Source: Aggregatibacter sp. 2125159857 (GTDB lineage Bacteria > Pseudomonadota > Gammaproteobacteria > Enterobacterales > Pasteurellaceae). Taken from it: DNA of 64,000 bases. Positions 17,112 through 26,889 of the stretch are shown piece after piece. The position numbers and the translations under genes were made by a program. Within the stretch, counting starts at the first letter, position 1. Every line of letters starts with the position of its first letter. The DNA lies in contig NZ_CP072548.1 of assembly GCF_017798005.1 (NCBI RefSeq), positions 806,001-870,000 of the forward strand, written 5' to 3'. The notes under the pieces are model-generated. The model did no database searches. It was not told where the DNA came from and saw only the letters and a program-made list of their open reading frames with translations.

Positions 17112-17807
17112 TTACTCGGCATTAAAGGTCAGCATATATTCCACTGAGCGGCTATCGTAATCCGGATTGTCTTTAACATTTTCCTCAAATTCAGCCCAAA
17201 CTTTGTTGTAGCCTGCTTGTGGGGTAAACTCAGCGATACCTTTCTCATTGGTTAAATTGAACGGTGCATCTTCACCTAATCCCACTTTAATGTCTTTCAC
17301 CGGTTTGCCTTTGTGTAACACTAAAATCGACAATGGTTTTCCGGCTTTTGGTTGTGCTTGAGGCACTAATTCATATTCCATGCCGTGTGCTTTCATCGCT
17401 TGGTCGTCCCAGTGTAATACGGCTTTACCGAATTTCACCGGATTCACAGACAATTCTGCCGTTGGTTCTTGTTGTTTGGTTTTTTCTACATATTTACCGC
17501 TTGGCAATTTAGACCAAACACCGTTATCAAAACGAATAAACACTTGTGAAGCTTTCTCCGCATTAAGATAAGCTTCGCCTTCTTTAAATTGGTAGGTTGC
17601 GTTAGTGACATTGCCTTTACTATCCAGCAATTTAACCGCTTTCAATTTTTGTTCAGGGTAAGCTTCTGTCTGTTCGTGACCAAATTTCACCACATATTGC
17701 CCAGCAGCATTAGCGTCTTTAACGGGCTCTAACCAAACGTTATGCGCGTTAGCAAGGGATGCAGCGAAAAGTGCGGTACAAATTACACTTGTTTTTAGAA
17801 ATTTCAT
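17112..17807 (-). CDS. nikK: Periplasmic nickel-uptake protein NikK (DUF4198)
   Basis: A 231-residue secreted protein; the signal peptide ends at SLANA and the mature chain starts HNVWLEPV, typical of DUF4198 proteins tied to metal uptake. It ends in a beta-sandwich-like domain with a conserved KVWAEFEEN stretch. It is the first gene of nikKLMQO, with AAAGGAGACATCAA before the ATG and a MerR-type promoter 26 bases further up. The family is known to bind nickel in the periplasm; the exact ligands are not evident. Confidence 0.83.
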   Translation of the reverse strand: MKFLKTSVICTALFAASLANAHNVWLEPVKDANAAGQYVVKFGHEQTEAYPEQKLKAVKLLDSKGNVTNATYQFKEGEAYLNAEKASQVFIRFDNGVWSKLPSGKYVEKTKQQEPTAELSVNPVKFGKAVLHWDDQAMKAHGMEYELVPQAQPKAGKPLSILVLHKGKPVKDIKVGLGEDAPFNLTNEKGIAEFTPQAGYNKVWAEFEENVKDNPDYDSRSVEYMLTFNAE

Positions 17808-17839
17808 TTGATGTCTCCTTTTATCGTTAAGTTTGGCTC

Positions 17840-17870
17840 ATGATAAAATATGGAGTAACTCTAGAATCAA
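17840..17870 (-). promoter_or_regulatory. MerR-type promoter of the nickel-uptake operon
   Basis: On the minus strand TTGATT (17870-17865) and TATCAT (17845-17840) are 19 bp apart instead of 17. The spacer is nearly centred on the dyad GAGT-a-ACTC (17853-17861). An over-long spacer with a central dyad is the mark of MerR-family activation; in H. influenzae a nickel-responsive MerR protein (NimR) controls these genes. No merR gene is in this window. Confidence 0.65.
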
Positions 17871-17960
17871 GTGTTTTTTAGAAAAACAGACGAAAAATGA
17901 GAGAGATAGGTTAGAATATGTCGTCCGCGTACGATAGACACCGCACGCGGAAAGAAAGGA

Positions 17961-18653
17961 TTAATTCAATTCTGCCAACATCGCAACGATCATGTCAGAA
18001 GATTGTTTTGCCGCCAACGGAAGGAATTCTTCAAAGGACATATTCGCCTTGCCATCCCCCGCATCAGAAATCGCACGAACCACCACAAAAGGCACGTTAA
18101 ACGCATGGCACACTTGCGCAATCGCGGTGGCTTCCATTTCCACGGCAATCACCTTCGGGAAATCCTGCTTAATTTGCGCCAACCGTTCACCGCCTTGAAT
18201 AAAACTGTCGCCGGAACAAATCAAACCACGTTTCACATGTTGCCCTAATTGCGTAGCAACGCGCTCTGCCAGCTCAACAAGTTTGGTATCAGACACAAAC
18301 GTGACCGGACACGCCGGTAATTGCCCTTTGGCATAACCGAAAGCCGTCACATCCGCATCATGATATTGGGTTTCAGTAGAAACGATCACATCGCCTATGT
18401 TCAAACCTTCCGCCACGCCACCGGCAGAACCGGTATTAATCACAAGATCAGGTTTGGCTAATTGCAATAACGCGGTCGTGCCCATGGCAGCCGCAACTTT
18501 GCCGATACCGGATTGCAACAAGGCAACATGTTTTCCTTGAATGTTGCCTTCATAAATCGTGCCGGAGGCCAATTTTGTCACGATCTTATCTGTCATTAAA
18601 TTGACTAAAATTTCTACTTCTTGCGCCATTGCGCCAACAATCCCGATTTTCAT
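17961..18653 (-). CDS. mtnN: 5'-methylthioadenosine/S-adenosylhomocysteine nucleosidase
   Basis: A 230-residue enzyme that splits MTA and SAH, recycling SAM by-products and feeding autoinducer-2 synthesis. Family residues are in place: [14 protein letters not shown] with catalytic Glu12, NTGSAGG near residue 75, VEMEATA near 170 and the catalytic Asp in RAISDAGDG near 194. Length matches E. coli Pfs (232). It is the last of the dsbC-recJ-dsbA-like-mtnN chain on the minus strand, 22 bases after the DsbA-like gene. Confidence 0.96.
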   Translation of the reverse strand: MKIGIVGAMAQEVEILVNLMTDKIVTKLASGTIYEGNIQGKHVALLQSGIGKVAAAMGTTALLQLAKPDLVINTGSAGGVAEGLNIGDVIVSTETQYHDADVTAFGYAKGQLPACPVTFVSDTKLVELAERVATQLGQHVKRGLICSGDSFIQGGERLAQIKQDFPKVIAVEMEATAIAQVCHAFNVPFVVVRAISDAGDGKANMSFEEFLPLAAKQSSDMIVAMLAELN

Positions 18654-18675
18654 AACTATCCTTTGTACTGGTTTG

Positions 18676-19338
18676 CTATTGTTTTTTGTTAATTAAAAAA
18701 TCTAATACCGCGAGGGCATAATCGTCATTATATAAGGTACTCGCGGTCAACACATATTTGCCGTCAATAATGACATAAGGAAAGGTAAACACGCCGTAAT
18801 CTTCGGTTAAACGTATTGCCTCATCCACCTGTTGTTTAATTTGTTCTGAAGAATAGGTTTGTAAAAAACGGTTGCGCTCAATGCCTTGTCGCCCAAGCCA
18901 TGCCAACAGATTATCCATTTGAGAGAGTTTCGTATATTGGCTTTTTTCAGCGGTTTCAAACAGCAAGGCGGAAGACAAGTTATCGGCATTTAACGCTTGC
19001 AAACTATAAAAAACCGTTGCAGAAAAACGCGTTTTCGCGGTTGCTACCGGATATTCGGTTAATACCACGCGATCGCGGTTAATTTGACTATAAAGTTCAA
19101 GGATGTCTTGGGCAGAAGAGCAAACACGACAATCGTAATCAAAAAAGAATTGAATCGGAATGCGATGATCTTTTCGAGACGGCAGCAGGATTGGTTCTTG
19201 GTAAGAAAAATAGTCTTTGCCTTCTTCAAACAGGCGGCTGGCTTCATCTACCGCAGGCAGATGAGACACGCTTTCTTGCGCAACGGCAAATCCGCTGATA
19301 AAGAATAAAACGATGAGTAATCTAAGCCTTGACATCAT
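18676..19338 (-). CDS. Periplasmic DsbA-like thioredoxin-fold protein
   Basis: Start at MMSRLRLL (19338), four bases after the recJ stop; upstream in-frame codons fall inside recJ. The 220 residues begin with a signal peptide (cut after FAVA). The redox-type motif is CRVC (DYDCRVCSS) and the cis-Pro loop is TFPYVI near residue 187. A long helical insertion lies between them. It is probably a secreted thiol oxidoreductase of the DsbA family, but the CRVC dipeptide is unlike CPHC and the partner is unknown. dsbC lies two genes upstream. Confidence 0.75.
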   Translation of the reverse strand: MMSRLRLLIVLFFISGFAVAQESVSHLPAVDEASRLFEEGKDYFSYQEPILLPSRKDHRIPIQFFFDYDCRVCSSAQDILELYSQINRDRVVLTEYPVATAKTRFSATVFYSLQALNADNLSSALLFETAEKSQYTKLSQMDNLLAWLGRQGIERNRFLQTYSSEQIKQQVDEAIRLTEDYGVFTFPYVIIDGKYVLTASTLYNDDYALAVLDFLINKKQ

Positions 19339-19342
19339 GTGC

Positions 19343-21076
19343 CTAACTTTCCAAGGGTTCAATATAATCCACCAACAGCTGAACATCGCGATTGCCACGA
19401 AACTCATTAATGTCGAGTTTATAGACGAATCTTGCCGTTTTTACAGATAAATCAGGATAATAGCGTGTATCTACGTTAAAGGCGATAGCATCCAACAACG
19501 GTCCACCAAGCTTTGGCTCTACCATCATTTTCAAATGTTTTTCGCCCACTAAACGTTGTTGCAGAATTTTAAATTCACCGTCGAACATGGGTTCAGGAAA
19601 TGCCTGTCCCCAAGGCCCGCCTTGACGCAAAGTTTCTGCCGTTGCCAAGTTCAACAAATTCGCATGTAATTCGCCGTCAGTCCAAATCGTGCCTTGTAAT
19701 TGATCTTCCGCCAATAATTCGCTGACCGTCTGATTAAAAATCTGACGAAAATCGTCAAAGCGACTTTCCGGAATACTCAATCCTGCCGCCATGGCGTGTC
19801 CGCCAAATTTAAGGATCAAATCTGGATGCTGTGAATAAACCCGCTCCAGCACATCGCGAATATGTAACCCGGGGATGGAGCGCGCAGACCCTTTCAAAAT
19901 GCCTGCTTGATCTTGCGCAAATGCAATCACCGGGCGATGGAATTGATCTTTAATGCGTGAGGCGAGAATCCCTAGCACACCTTGGTGCCAATCGGCTTGA
20001 TACAATACGATAGCGTAGGGGATTTCTGTTTCAAGTGCGGTGGCATTTGCAAACAAATTTTGGCAGATGGTTAAAGCTTCTAACTTCATGCCTTGCTCAA
20101 TTTCTTTGCGCGCTTGATTTAATCCATCCAGCTCTAATGCCAACGCGCGAGCCGTTTCCATGTTTTCGGCTAACAAAAGCTCCACGCCCACGGACATATT
20201 ATCCAGCCGTCCCGCTGCATTTAAACGTGGCCCAATGGAAAAGCCTAAATCCGCCGCCACGAAACGGGTCACATCCCGCTTCGCTACTTCTGCCAAGGCA
20301 CGAATGCCGCAACGACAACGCTCGGCGCAAATACGGGCAATGCCTTGATAGACTAAAATGCGGTTATTTTGATCCAATGGCACCACATCGGATACCGTGC
20401 CTAACGCCACCAAATCTAACAATTCCGTGAAATTCGGCTGATTTTTTGCATCAAATAGACCAAGTTCACGGAATTTCGCCCGCAAGGCAAGCATAAGATA
20501 AAAAGTAACGCCCACACCCGCCAGATGTTTGGAGGGAAAACCGCAATGCGCCAAATTCGGATTCACAATGGCATCGGCGTTCGGCAACGTTTCCGGTGGC
20601 AAGTGGTGATCAGTCACGATCACTTTCACACCCTGTGCCTTTAAAAAGGCGACGCCCTCATGGGAAGAAACGCCATTATCCACGGTCATTAACAACTCAA
20701 CGCCTAAAGCCAAAGCCTCTTGTGCGACGGCAACACTTAATCCGTAACCTTGCTCGAAACGGTTCGGCACTAAATAGGCAACATTGGCAAAGCCCAACTG
20801 ACGTAGTGCGAGCACCGCCAATGCGGTACTAGTTGCGCCGTCGGCATCGAAATCGCCCACAATGACGATGTTCTGTTGTTTTTGATAAGCTTCAAGAAGA
20901 AAGGTTACCGCGGTATCCATGCCCGACATAAGGTTCGGATGGTGCATAGCATTTAAAGTGCGGTCTAATTGGTTGGCGTTTTTAATGTGGCGCGAACGAT
21001 AAAGACGATCCAACAAGGGATCGTCACAGAGTTTATCGCCTGCCGGCACATCACGGCGTAAGATACGTTTTTGCAC
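19343..21076 (-). CDS. recJ: Single-stranded-DNA exonuclease RecJ
   Basis: A 577-residue 5'-3' exonuclease used in recombination and mismatch repair. The DHH-superfamily metal motifs are present: DFDADG at 75-80, DNG at 133-135 and DHH at 156-158, with the DHHA1-domain motif GGHAMAAGLS near 425. Length equals that of E. coli (577). It lies 13 bases downstream of dsbC and is packed against the DsbA-like gene, as in other gammaproteobacteria where dsbC-recJ are linked. Confidence 0.97.
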   Translation of the reverse strand: MQKRILRRDVPAGDKLCDDPLLDRLYRSRHIKNANQLDRTLNAMHHPNLMSGMDTAVTFLLEAYQKQQNIVIVGDFDADGATSTALAVLALRQLGFANVAYLVPNRFEQGYGLSVAVAQEALALGVELLMTVDNGVSSHEGVAFLKAQGVKVIVTDHHLPPETLPNADAIVNPNLAHCGFPSKHLAGVGVTFYLMLALRAKFRELGLFDAKNQPNFTELLDLVALGTVSDVVPLDQNNRILVYQGIARICAERCRCGIRALAEVAKRDVTRFVAADLGFSIGPRLNAAGRLDNMSVGVELLLAENMETARALALELDGLNQARKEIEQGMKLEALTICQNLFANATALETEIPYAIVLYQADWHQGVLGILASRIKDQFHRPVIAFAQDQAGILKGSARSIPGLHIRDVLERVYSQHPDLILKFGGHAMAAGLSIPESRFDDFRQIFNQTVSELLAEDQLQGTIWTDGELHANLLNLATAETLRQGGPWGQAFPEPMFDGEFKILQQRLVGEKHLKMMVEPKLGGPLLDAIAFNVDTRYYPDLSVKTARFVYKLDINEFRGNRDVQLLVDYIEPLES

Positions 21077-21089
21077 AAGGAAACCTAGA

Positions 21090-21773
21090 TTAGCCTTCTA
21101 ACTCGGCTAATAATTCACGTGGTTTTAAATAGCCGCCGATAATTTCCCCTTTAGAGGTAACAATGGTCGGTGTGCCATTCACGCCAAATTGAATGCCAAG
21201 ATTATAGTGTTTTTTGACAATATTCGGTGTTTTCAATTCTTTTGGTAAATTGCCGTTTTCCGCTTCATTTAGCGCAAATGCCGGATCTTTCGCGGTGAAA
21301 ATCGCTTCCATTTGGCTGGCCGTTTTGCTGTCTGTGCCACCGCGTGGGAAGGCAAGATAGCGAATGGTAATGCCTAAATCGTTATATTCTTTGATTTGTT
21401 GATGCAATAAATGACAGTAATGGCAAGTGATATCCATGAAAACGGTGACAACGTGTTTTTCATTTTTCGCCGGATAGACAATCATTTCGCTGGTTAAGGC
21501 GTTTAATTTGTCCATTAATACATTGTTGGAAATATTGCTAATGCCTTTATCGCTCAACTTATAAATATTCCCTTGCAGTAAATAGTCTCCGCCTTCTTCA
21601 GCATAAAAAACGCCTTGATCGCTAATTACAGTGCGTAATCCTTTAATCGGAGAGGATTGAATTTCAATGTCTTTTACGCCTAACTTTTCCAGCTTATTTT
21701 TTAGCGCAGCATCATCTGCCATAGCACCGGCAGACATTGCCAAAAGAGAAAGTACGGTCATAATTTTTTTCAT
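21090..21773 (-). CDS. dsbC: Thiol:disulfide isomerase DsbC
   Basis: A 227-residue periplasmic isomerase. The signal peptide is cut after GAMA. An N-terminal dimerisation region (about 20-80) is followed by a thioredoxin domain with active site CHYC (DITCHYCHLL, near 117-120; E. coli has CGYC) and cis-Pro loop GTPTIV near 197. An AGGA site precedes the ATG. It heads the operon dsbC-recJ-dsbA-like-mtnN. The upstream gene prfB is divergent. Confidence 0.93.
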   Translation of the reverse strand: MKKIMTVLSLLAMSAGAMADDAALKNKLEKLGVKDIEIQSSPIKGLRTVISDQGVFYAEEGGDYLLQGNIYKLSDKGISNISNNVLMDKLNALTSEMIVYPAKNEKHVVTVFMDITCHYCHLLHQQIKEYNDLGITIRYLAFPRGGTDSKTASQMEAIFTAKDPAFALNEAENGNLPKELKTPNIVKKHYNLGIQFGVNGTPTIVTSKGEIIGGYLKPRELLAELEG

Positions 21774-21949
21774 TTTTTGTTCCTAAATTGTGAAATAGTG
21801 AAAAGAAGTGCGAATTATAAAAGCAATTGGCAGCTTATGCAAAAGCCCGATTCAATTTTCATGATGAACCTTTTTTTCGCCCTACCAAATCTATGGAAAA
21901 TCCCTTATAATTTCGCACTTAATTTAGTCTTTAAACACAGTTAATCATC

Positions 21950-23048
21950 ATGTTTGAAATCAATCCTATCAAAAATAAAATCACCGATTTAACCGACCGC
22001 ACTTCCGTGCTTCGGGGGTATCTTTGACTTCGACGCCAAAACCGAGCGTTTAGAAGAAGTCAACGCCGAATTGGAACAGCCTGATGTATGGAACGACGCA
22101 GAGAAAGCGCAAGCACTCGGCAAAGAGCGCGTTTCTTTAGAACAGGTGGTCAACACCATTAAAACTTTAGAGCAAGGCTTGGAAGATGTGGACGGCTTGT
22201 TGGAACTCGCCGTAGAAGCGGAAGACGAAGGCACCTTCAACGAAGCCGTTGCCGAATTAGACGAACTGGAACAACAACTCGCCAAACTGGAATTTCGCCG
22301 TATGTTCAGTGGCGAACACGATGCGTGTGATTGTTATGTAGATTTGCAAGCAGGATCCGGCGGTACCGAAGCGCAAGACTGGACGGAAATGTTACTTCGT
22401 ATGTATTTGCGTTGGGCGGAAAGCAAAGGATTCAAAACCGAATTAATGGAAGTCTCCGATGGCGATGTAGCCGGCGTTAAATCGGCGACAATTCGTGTCA
22501 GTGGCGAATATGCCTTCGGCTGGCTACGCACGGAAACCGGTATTCATCGTTTGGTGCGTAAAAGCCCGTTTGATTCCAATAACCGTCGCCATACCTCATT
22601 CAGCGCAGCTTTCGTCTATCCTGAAATTGACGACGATATTGATATCGAAATCAATCCTGCCGATTTGCGTATCGATGTGTATCGCGCCTCCGGCGCCGGC
22701 GGTCAGCATGTGAACAAAACCGAAAGTGCGGTGCGCATCACCCACATGCCAAGCGGCATTGTGGTGCAATGTCAGAACGATCGTTCCCAACACAAGAACA
22801 AAGATCAGGCAATGAAACAACTGAAAGCGAAGTTGTACGAATTGGAATTGCAAAAGAAAAATGCCGACAAACAAGCCATGGAAGACAACAAATCCGACAT
22901 CGGCTGGGGCAGCCAAATTCGTTCTTATGTGTTAGATGATTCTCGTATTAAAGATTTACGTACCGGTGTAGAAAACCGCAATACACAAGCCGTATTAGAC
23001 GGTGATCTAGATCGGTTTATCGAAGCCAGTCTCAAGGCCGGACTGTAA
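21950..23048 (+). CDS. prfB: Peptide chain release factor 2, with programmed +1 frameshift
   Basis: The ATG at 21950 opens 25 codons ending in CTT (22022-22024), then an in-frame TGA (22025-22027). Shifting +1 (CTT-T-GAC) continues to the stop at 23048, giving about 365 residues. The Shine-Dalgarno-like GGGGG just before TATCTTTGAC is the known stimulator, so RF2 controls its own level. The SPF stop-recognition motif (RKSPFDSNN near 205) and the GGQ loop ([14 protein letters not shown] near 250) are intact. It is followed by lysS in the usual order. Confidence 0.97.
22016..22028 (+). promoter_or_regulatory. RF2 programmed frameshift site
   Basis: GGGGGTATCTTTGAC spans the slippery CTT-TGA-C. 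The TGA falls at codon 26, as in E. coli. An uptake signal (ACCGCACTT, about 21996-22004) sits immediately upstream inside the short first frame. Confidence 0.95.
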
Positions 23049-23098
23049 AAGTGCGGTCGTTTTTAAACACGTTTTTTTAAAATTAAAGGTAAACAAAA

Positions 23099-24607
23099 AT
23101 GTCAGAACAAGAAGTAAAAGAGTTAGATTTAAACGGCGAAATGTTAGTCCGTCGTGAAAAATTAGCTGCCCTGCGCGCGAAAGGTAATGCGTTTCCAAAC
23201 CAATTCCGTCGTGACGCACTTGCCCAAGATTTGCATGATAAATATGATGCGGAAGAAGGCGAAGCATTAAAAGAACAACATATTGAAGTGGCGGTTGCCG
23301 GTCGTATCATGACGCGTCGTGCTATGGGTAAAGCTACGTTTATCACCATCCAAGATATGAGCGGTAAAATCCAGCTTTATGTTGCACGCGACAATCTACC
23401 TGAAGGCGTGTATGCCAATGATGTCGGCCACTGGGATTTAGGCGATATCGTAGGCGTAAAAGGCTCATTATTCAAAACCAAAACCAACGAGCTCACCGTT
23501 AAAGCCACCGAAGTACAATTGCTGACCAAAGCATTGCGCCCGTTACCGGATAAATTCCATGGCTTAACTGACCAAGAAGTACGTTATCGTCAACGTTACT
23601 TGGATTTAATTTCTAACGAAGAATCCCGCCGCACTTTTATCATTCGTTCAAAAGTGGTTGCCGGTATTCGTGACTACTTCATTTCCAAAGGATTTATGGA
23701 AGTAGAAACTCCGATGTTACAAGTCATCCCGGGCGGTGCCTCAGCACGTCCTTTCGTGACACACCACAACGCATTAGACGTAGATATGTATTTGCGTATT
23801 GCCCCTGAGCTTTACTTAAAACGCTTAGTGGTCGGTGGTTTTGAGCGCGTATTTGAATTGAACCGTAACTTCCGTAACGAAGGCGTTTCCGTTCGTCACA
23901 ATCCGGAATTCACTATGCTTGAATACTACCAAGCCTATGCCGACTATCATGATTTAATGGATAATACCGAAGAATTGTTACGCAAACTTGCTATCGATAT
24001 TTTAGGCACAACGATTGTAAAATACGGTGAATACGAATTTGACTTTGGCAAACCATTTGAGCGTATTACCTTACATGACGCCACCATTAAATACGGGGCA
24101 GACAAAGGTATTGTCAAAGAAGATTTATATGATATTGATCGTGCGAAAGCAGTTGCCGCACGTTTAGGTATCGAAGTGCAAAAATCTTGGGGTTTAGGCA
24201 GCATTGTCAACGCCATTTTTGAAGAAGTGGCAGAGCATCATTTAATTCAACCGACTTTCTTAATGGCACACCCGGCGGAAATTTCACCGTTGGCACGTCG
24301 TAACGATGAAAACCCGGAAGTCACCGATCGTTTTGAACTCTTCATCGGCGGACGTGAAATCGGTAACGGTTTCTCCGAATTAAACGATGCCGAAGATCAA
24401 AATGAACGTTTTGATGCCCAAGTAGCCGCCAAAGAAGCCGGTGATGATGAAGCGATGTTTAAAGACGAAGATTTCGTTGTCGCCCTTGAACACGGCTTGC
24501 CACCAACAGCCGGCGAAGGCTTGGGTATCGACCGTCTCGCCATGCTTTACGCCAACGCCCCATCCATCCGCGATGTGATTTTATTCCCAGCAATGCGTCA
24601 AAAATAA
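23099..24607 (+). CDS. lysS: Lysyl-tRNA synthetase, class II
   Basis: A 502-residue enzyme charging tRNA-Lys. An OB-fold anticodon domain (about 65-150) is followed by the class II catalytic core with motif 1 ([21 protein letters not shown] near 200), motif 2 ([18 protein letters not shown] near 262) and motif 3 ([11 protein letters not shown] near 475). Length is typical (505). It lies 50 bases after prfB, with an uptake signal between, and is closed by a strong terminator. Confidence 0.97.
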   Translation: MSEQEVKELDLNGEMLVRREKLAALRAKGNAFPNQFRRDALAQDLHDKYDAEEGEALKEQHIEVAVAGRIMTRRAMGKATFITIQDMSGKIQLYVARDNLPEGVYANDVGHWDLGDIVGVKGSLFKTKTNELTVKATEVQLLTKALRPLPDKFHGLTDQEVRYRQRYLDLISNEESRRTFIIRSKVVAGIRDYFISKGFMEVETPMLQVIPGGASARPFVTHHNALDVDMYLRIAPELYLKRLVVGGFERVFELNRNFRNEGVSVRHNPEFTMLEYYQAYADYHDLMDNTEELLRKLAIDILGTTIVKYGEYEFDFGKPFERITLHDATIKYGADKGIVKEDLYDIDRAKAVAARLGIEVQKSWGLGSIVNAIFEEVAEHHLIQPTFLMAHPAEISPLARRNDENPEVTDRFELFIGGREIGNGFSELNDAEDQNERFDAQVAAKEAGDDEAMFKDEDFVVALEHGLPPTAGEGLGIDRLAMLYANAPSIRDVILFPAMRQK

Positions 24608-24633
24608 TGGCATGAAGTAAAACGGAAAAATTA

Positions 24634-24668
24634 ACGGATTTCGGTGTGATATCGAAATCCGTTTTTTT
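24634..24668 (+). terminator. Terminator of prfB-lysS
   Basis: ACGGATTTCG (24634-24643) and CGAAATCCGT (24653-24662) form a 10-bp perfect stem followed by a T run. Confidence 0.88.
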
Positions 24669-24686
24669 ATGAGCATTAATTGATAT

Positions 24687-25154
24687 TTATAATGGCAACT
24701 CGGTGGTGGATTTTACCGTTTTTAAGGCAACTTCAGATTTGAGGGTTTTGATGCCAATATTTTTAGTGAGATAGGTATTTTTGATGCTATTGAATTGATC
24801 TAAATCGGCAACGCACATTTTGAGTAAAAAATCATAGCTCCCTGCCATTAAGTGGCATTCCAAAACTTGCGGAATTAATTTTATCTCAAAAATGAACCGC
24901 TCTTTGAGTTCTGAATCTTCTTCAAAAAAAGTGCCTTGAACATAAACGATTAAATGACAATTGACTTTCTTGGGGTTTAATAACGCCACATAGCTATCAA
25001 TGACGCCATTTTCTTCAAGATGATTGACTCGGCGTAAACACGCTGAATTTGATAGCCCGATTTCATTGGCAAGTTCATTATTTTGTAAGCGTCCGTTGCG
25101 TTGTAAAGCTCTTAAAATGCGCGTATCAATGTTATCGAATAATTTCTTCAACAT
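24687..25154 (-). CDS. Lrp/AsnC-family transcriptional regulator
   Basis: A 155-residue protein: an N-terminal winged HTH (DTRILRALQRNGR, then LSNSACLRRVNHLEENGVI near residues 35-53) and a C-terminal RAM ligand domain with VLECHLMAGSYDFLLKM near 97-113. It is distinct from the Lrp at the window start. It lies just downstream of the arcB-arcC-yfcC operon on the same strand, so it may sense an amino acid used by that operon, but this is only positional. A 13-bp hairpin at 25199-25235 separates them. Confidence 0.85.
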   Translation of the reverse strand: MLKKLFDNIDTRILRALQRNGRLQNNELANEIGLSNSACLRRVNHLEENGVIDSYVALLNPKKVNCHLIVYVQGTFFEEDSELKERFIFEIKLIPQVLECHLMAGSYDFLLKMCVADLDQFNSIKNTYLTKNIGIKTLKSEVALKTVKSTTELPL

Positions 25155-25198
25155 AAAAAAATCCTTTTTTAGAAAAGAAACAGCGAGCGCATTATAAC

Positions 25199-25235
25199 AA
25201 GGCCACCTATGAAAAACTGTGACATAGGTGGCCTT
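25199..25235. terminator. 13-bp inverted repeat between yfcC and the Lrp-family gene
   Basis: AAGGCCACCTATG and CATAGGTGGCCTT are perfect complements around an 11-base loop, 15 bases after the yfcC stop. There is no strong T tract on either side, so it may be a leaky terminator or an RNA-stability element. Confidence 0.55.
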
Positions 25236-25249
25236 TATGAAATTTACTT

Positions 25250-26779
25250 TTAAACGCTATACAAGGAAACTTGAACAACCAGTAAGATTGCCCCGATGAC
25301 CAATAAGCAACCAATCATCGGCATCACAAATTTCACCCATTTATTGAATGGAATATGTAACATTTGTAATGTCACCAACACCAAGCCGGTTGGTGCCAAG
25401 AATAACATGGCGTATTGACCCCAGTTATAGGCAGAAACCACGATATCACGCGGAATTCCCACGGCGTCGGCAAGCGGTGCCATAATTGGCATGGAAAGCA
25501 CGGCCAAACCGGAAGAAGATGGCACGATAAGACCTAAGAAAATGAAGACCACTAATTGACCGAGGATAAAGACGCTACCCGGCATACCACTTACAAGGTT
25601 AGACATGTAATCCAAAATGGTATCGGAAATCATACCTTGTTCAAGCACTAAGTTTACACCACGCGCCAAACCGATAATCAAGGACACACCAACCAATTCG
25701 GAAGCCCCTTCAGTAAAGGATTCCACAATATCTTTTTCTTTCAAGCCACTGATAAACATAATGATAATCGTGATGGACAAGAAAGAAGCAGCCATTTGTG
25801 GGAACCACCAACCGCCAGCCATTACCCCCCAAATCATGATTGGGAAAGCAATACAGAAGAGGATTAAGATCAGTTTTCTTCTTAAGGTAAATTCTAGTAC
25901 GGTATTCGGATCAAAGTTTTTCATATAACGATGATAAAACTCTTCTCTATCTTCATAAGTATAGGAAAAACTCGGATCTGCTTTGACTTTCTTACCATAC
26001 CAATATAAGTAAGCAATCACGCAAGTTGCCCCTAACAAGAGACCAATGGCACGGAATCCAATCCCTTCGGTAAATTGAATACCAGCAGCATTAGACGCGA
26101 TAACCACTGAGAATGGGTTAATTGTGGAAAACGCTGTACCCATGGAGGAAGCTAGGAAAATTGCACCAACACAGATGATGGCATCATATCCCAGCGCTAA
26201 AAATACCGGCACTAAAATCGGATAAAACGCAACAGCTTCTTCTTCGATACCGCAAGTTGTACCGCCTAACACCATCAACACGGCAACACTAAATACAATC
26301 ATAAATTCATTGCCTTTCGTGCGCCGTGCTAGTGCCATGAGCCCTGCGTTAAATGACCCTGTTCTATTAATCACACCGATCATACCGCCCAGCACGAAGA
26401 TGAACACCATCACATCCACCGCTTCGATGGTTCCTTCCACCATGCTGATAGGAATATCTTTGATACCTTTGTAATGTTGTTCAATACGTTGATAAGTGCC
26501 CGGAATGGCAATCGGTTTTTTGATCACCCCTTCGGTGAAATTGGAGAGTTTAATTTTGATATTAAGATTATTTAAGGTTTCTTCCGTAGCAGGATAAGTT
26601 TTATCTTGCTCACCATAAGCTTTTACTACAAAGACTTTTTCGGTCGTATTATAGGTCAACTTAGAATAGGAACCGGAAGGAATAACCCATGTTAATCCCA
26701 CCGCAAGGATTAAAATGAAGAATAAAATCGTGAACGCTGATGGGAAATTAAAGACCTTTTTTTTATTAGACGCTTCCAT
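25250..26779 (-). CDS. YfcC-family basic amino-acid antiporter (ArcD-like role)
   Basis: A 509-residue inner-membrane protein with about a dozen hydrophobic segments, of the C4-dicarboxylate-carrier-like YfcC family. Conserved stretches include GGTTCGIEEEAVAFYPILVP near residue 173 and VPSSSGLAVLSMPIMAPLAD near 420. It follows arcC and arcB on the same strand, the arrangement in H. influenzae, so exchange of citrulline or arginine for ornithine is the likely task. Substrate is inferred from context only. Confidence 0.82.
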   Translation of the reverse strand: MEASNKKKVFNFPSAFTILFFILILAVGLTWVIPSGSYSKLTYNTTEKVFVVKAYGEQDKTYPATEETLNNLNIKIKLSNFTEGVIKKPIAIPGTYQRIEQHYKGIKDIPISMVEGTIEAVDVMVFIFVLGGMIGVINRTGSFNAGLMALARRTKGNEFMIVFSVAVLMVLGGTTCGIEEEAVAFYPILVPVFLALGYDAIICVGAIFLASSMGTAFSTINPFSVVIASNAAGIQFTEGIGFRAIGLLLGATCVIAYLYWYGKKVKADPSFSYTYEDREEFYHRYMKNFDPNTVLEFTLRRKLILILFCIAFPIMIWGVMAGGWWFPQMAASFLSITIIIMFISGLKEKDIVESFTEGASELVGVSLIIGLARGVNLVLEQGMISDTILDYMSNLVSGMPGSVFILGQLVVFIFLGLIVPSSSGLAVLSMPIMAPLADAVGIPRDIVVSAYNWGQYAMLFLAPTGLVLVTLQMLHIPFNKWVKFVMPMIGCLLVIGAILLVVQVSLYSV

Positions 26780-26889
26780 AGCAGACTCCTCGTCAATATC
26801 GAAGTTAGCAGATCGGCATAATCATTCATCAACCATGCCGACCGCACATTCTACTTTGAACTGCTAAAATACTCAAAGTGAGTTTATTA

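Noticed and set aside
21950..22027. prfB as a pseudogene because of an in-frame TGA
   Set aside because: The stop is the conserved programmed +1 frameshift site of RF2.
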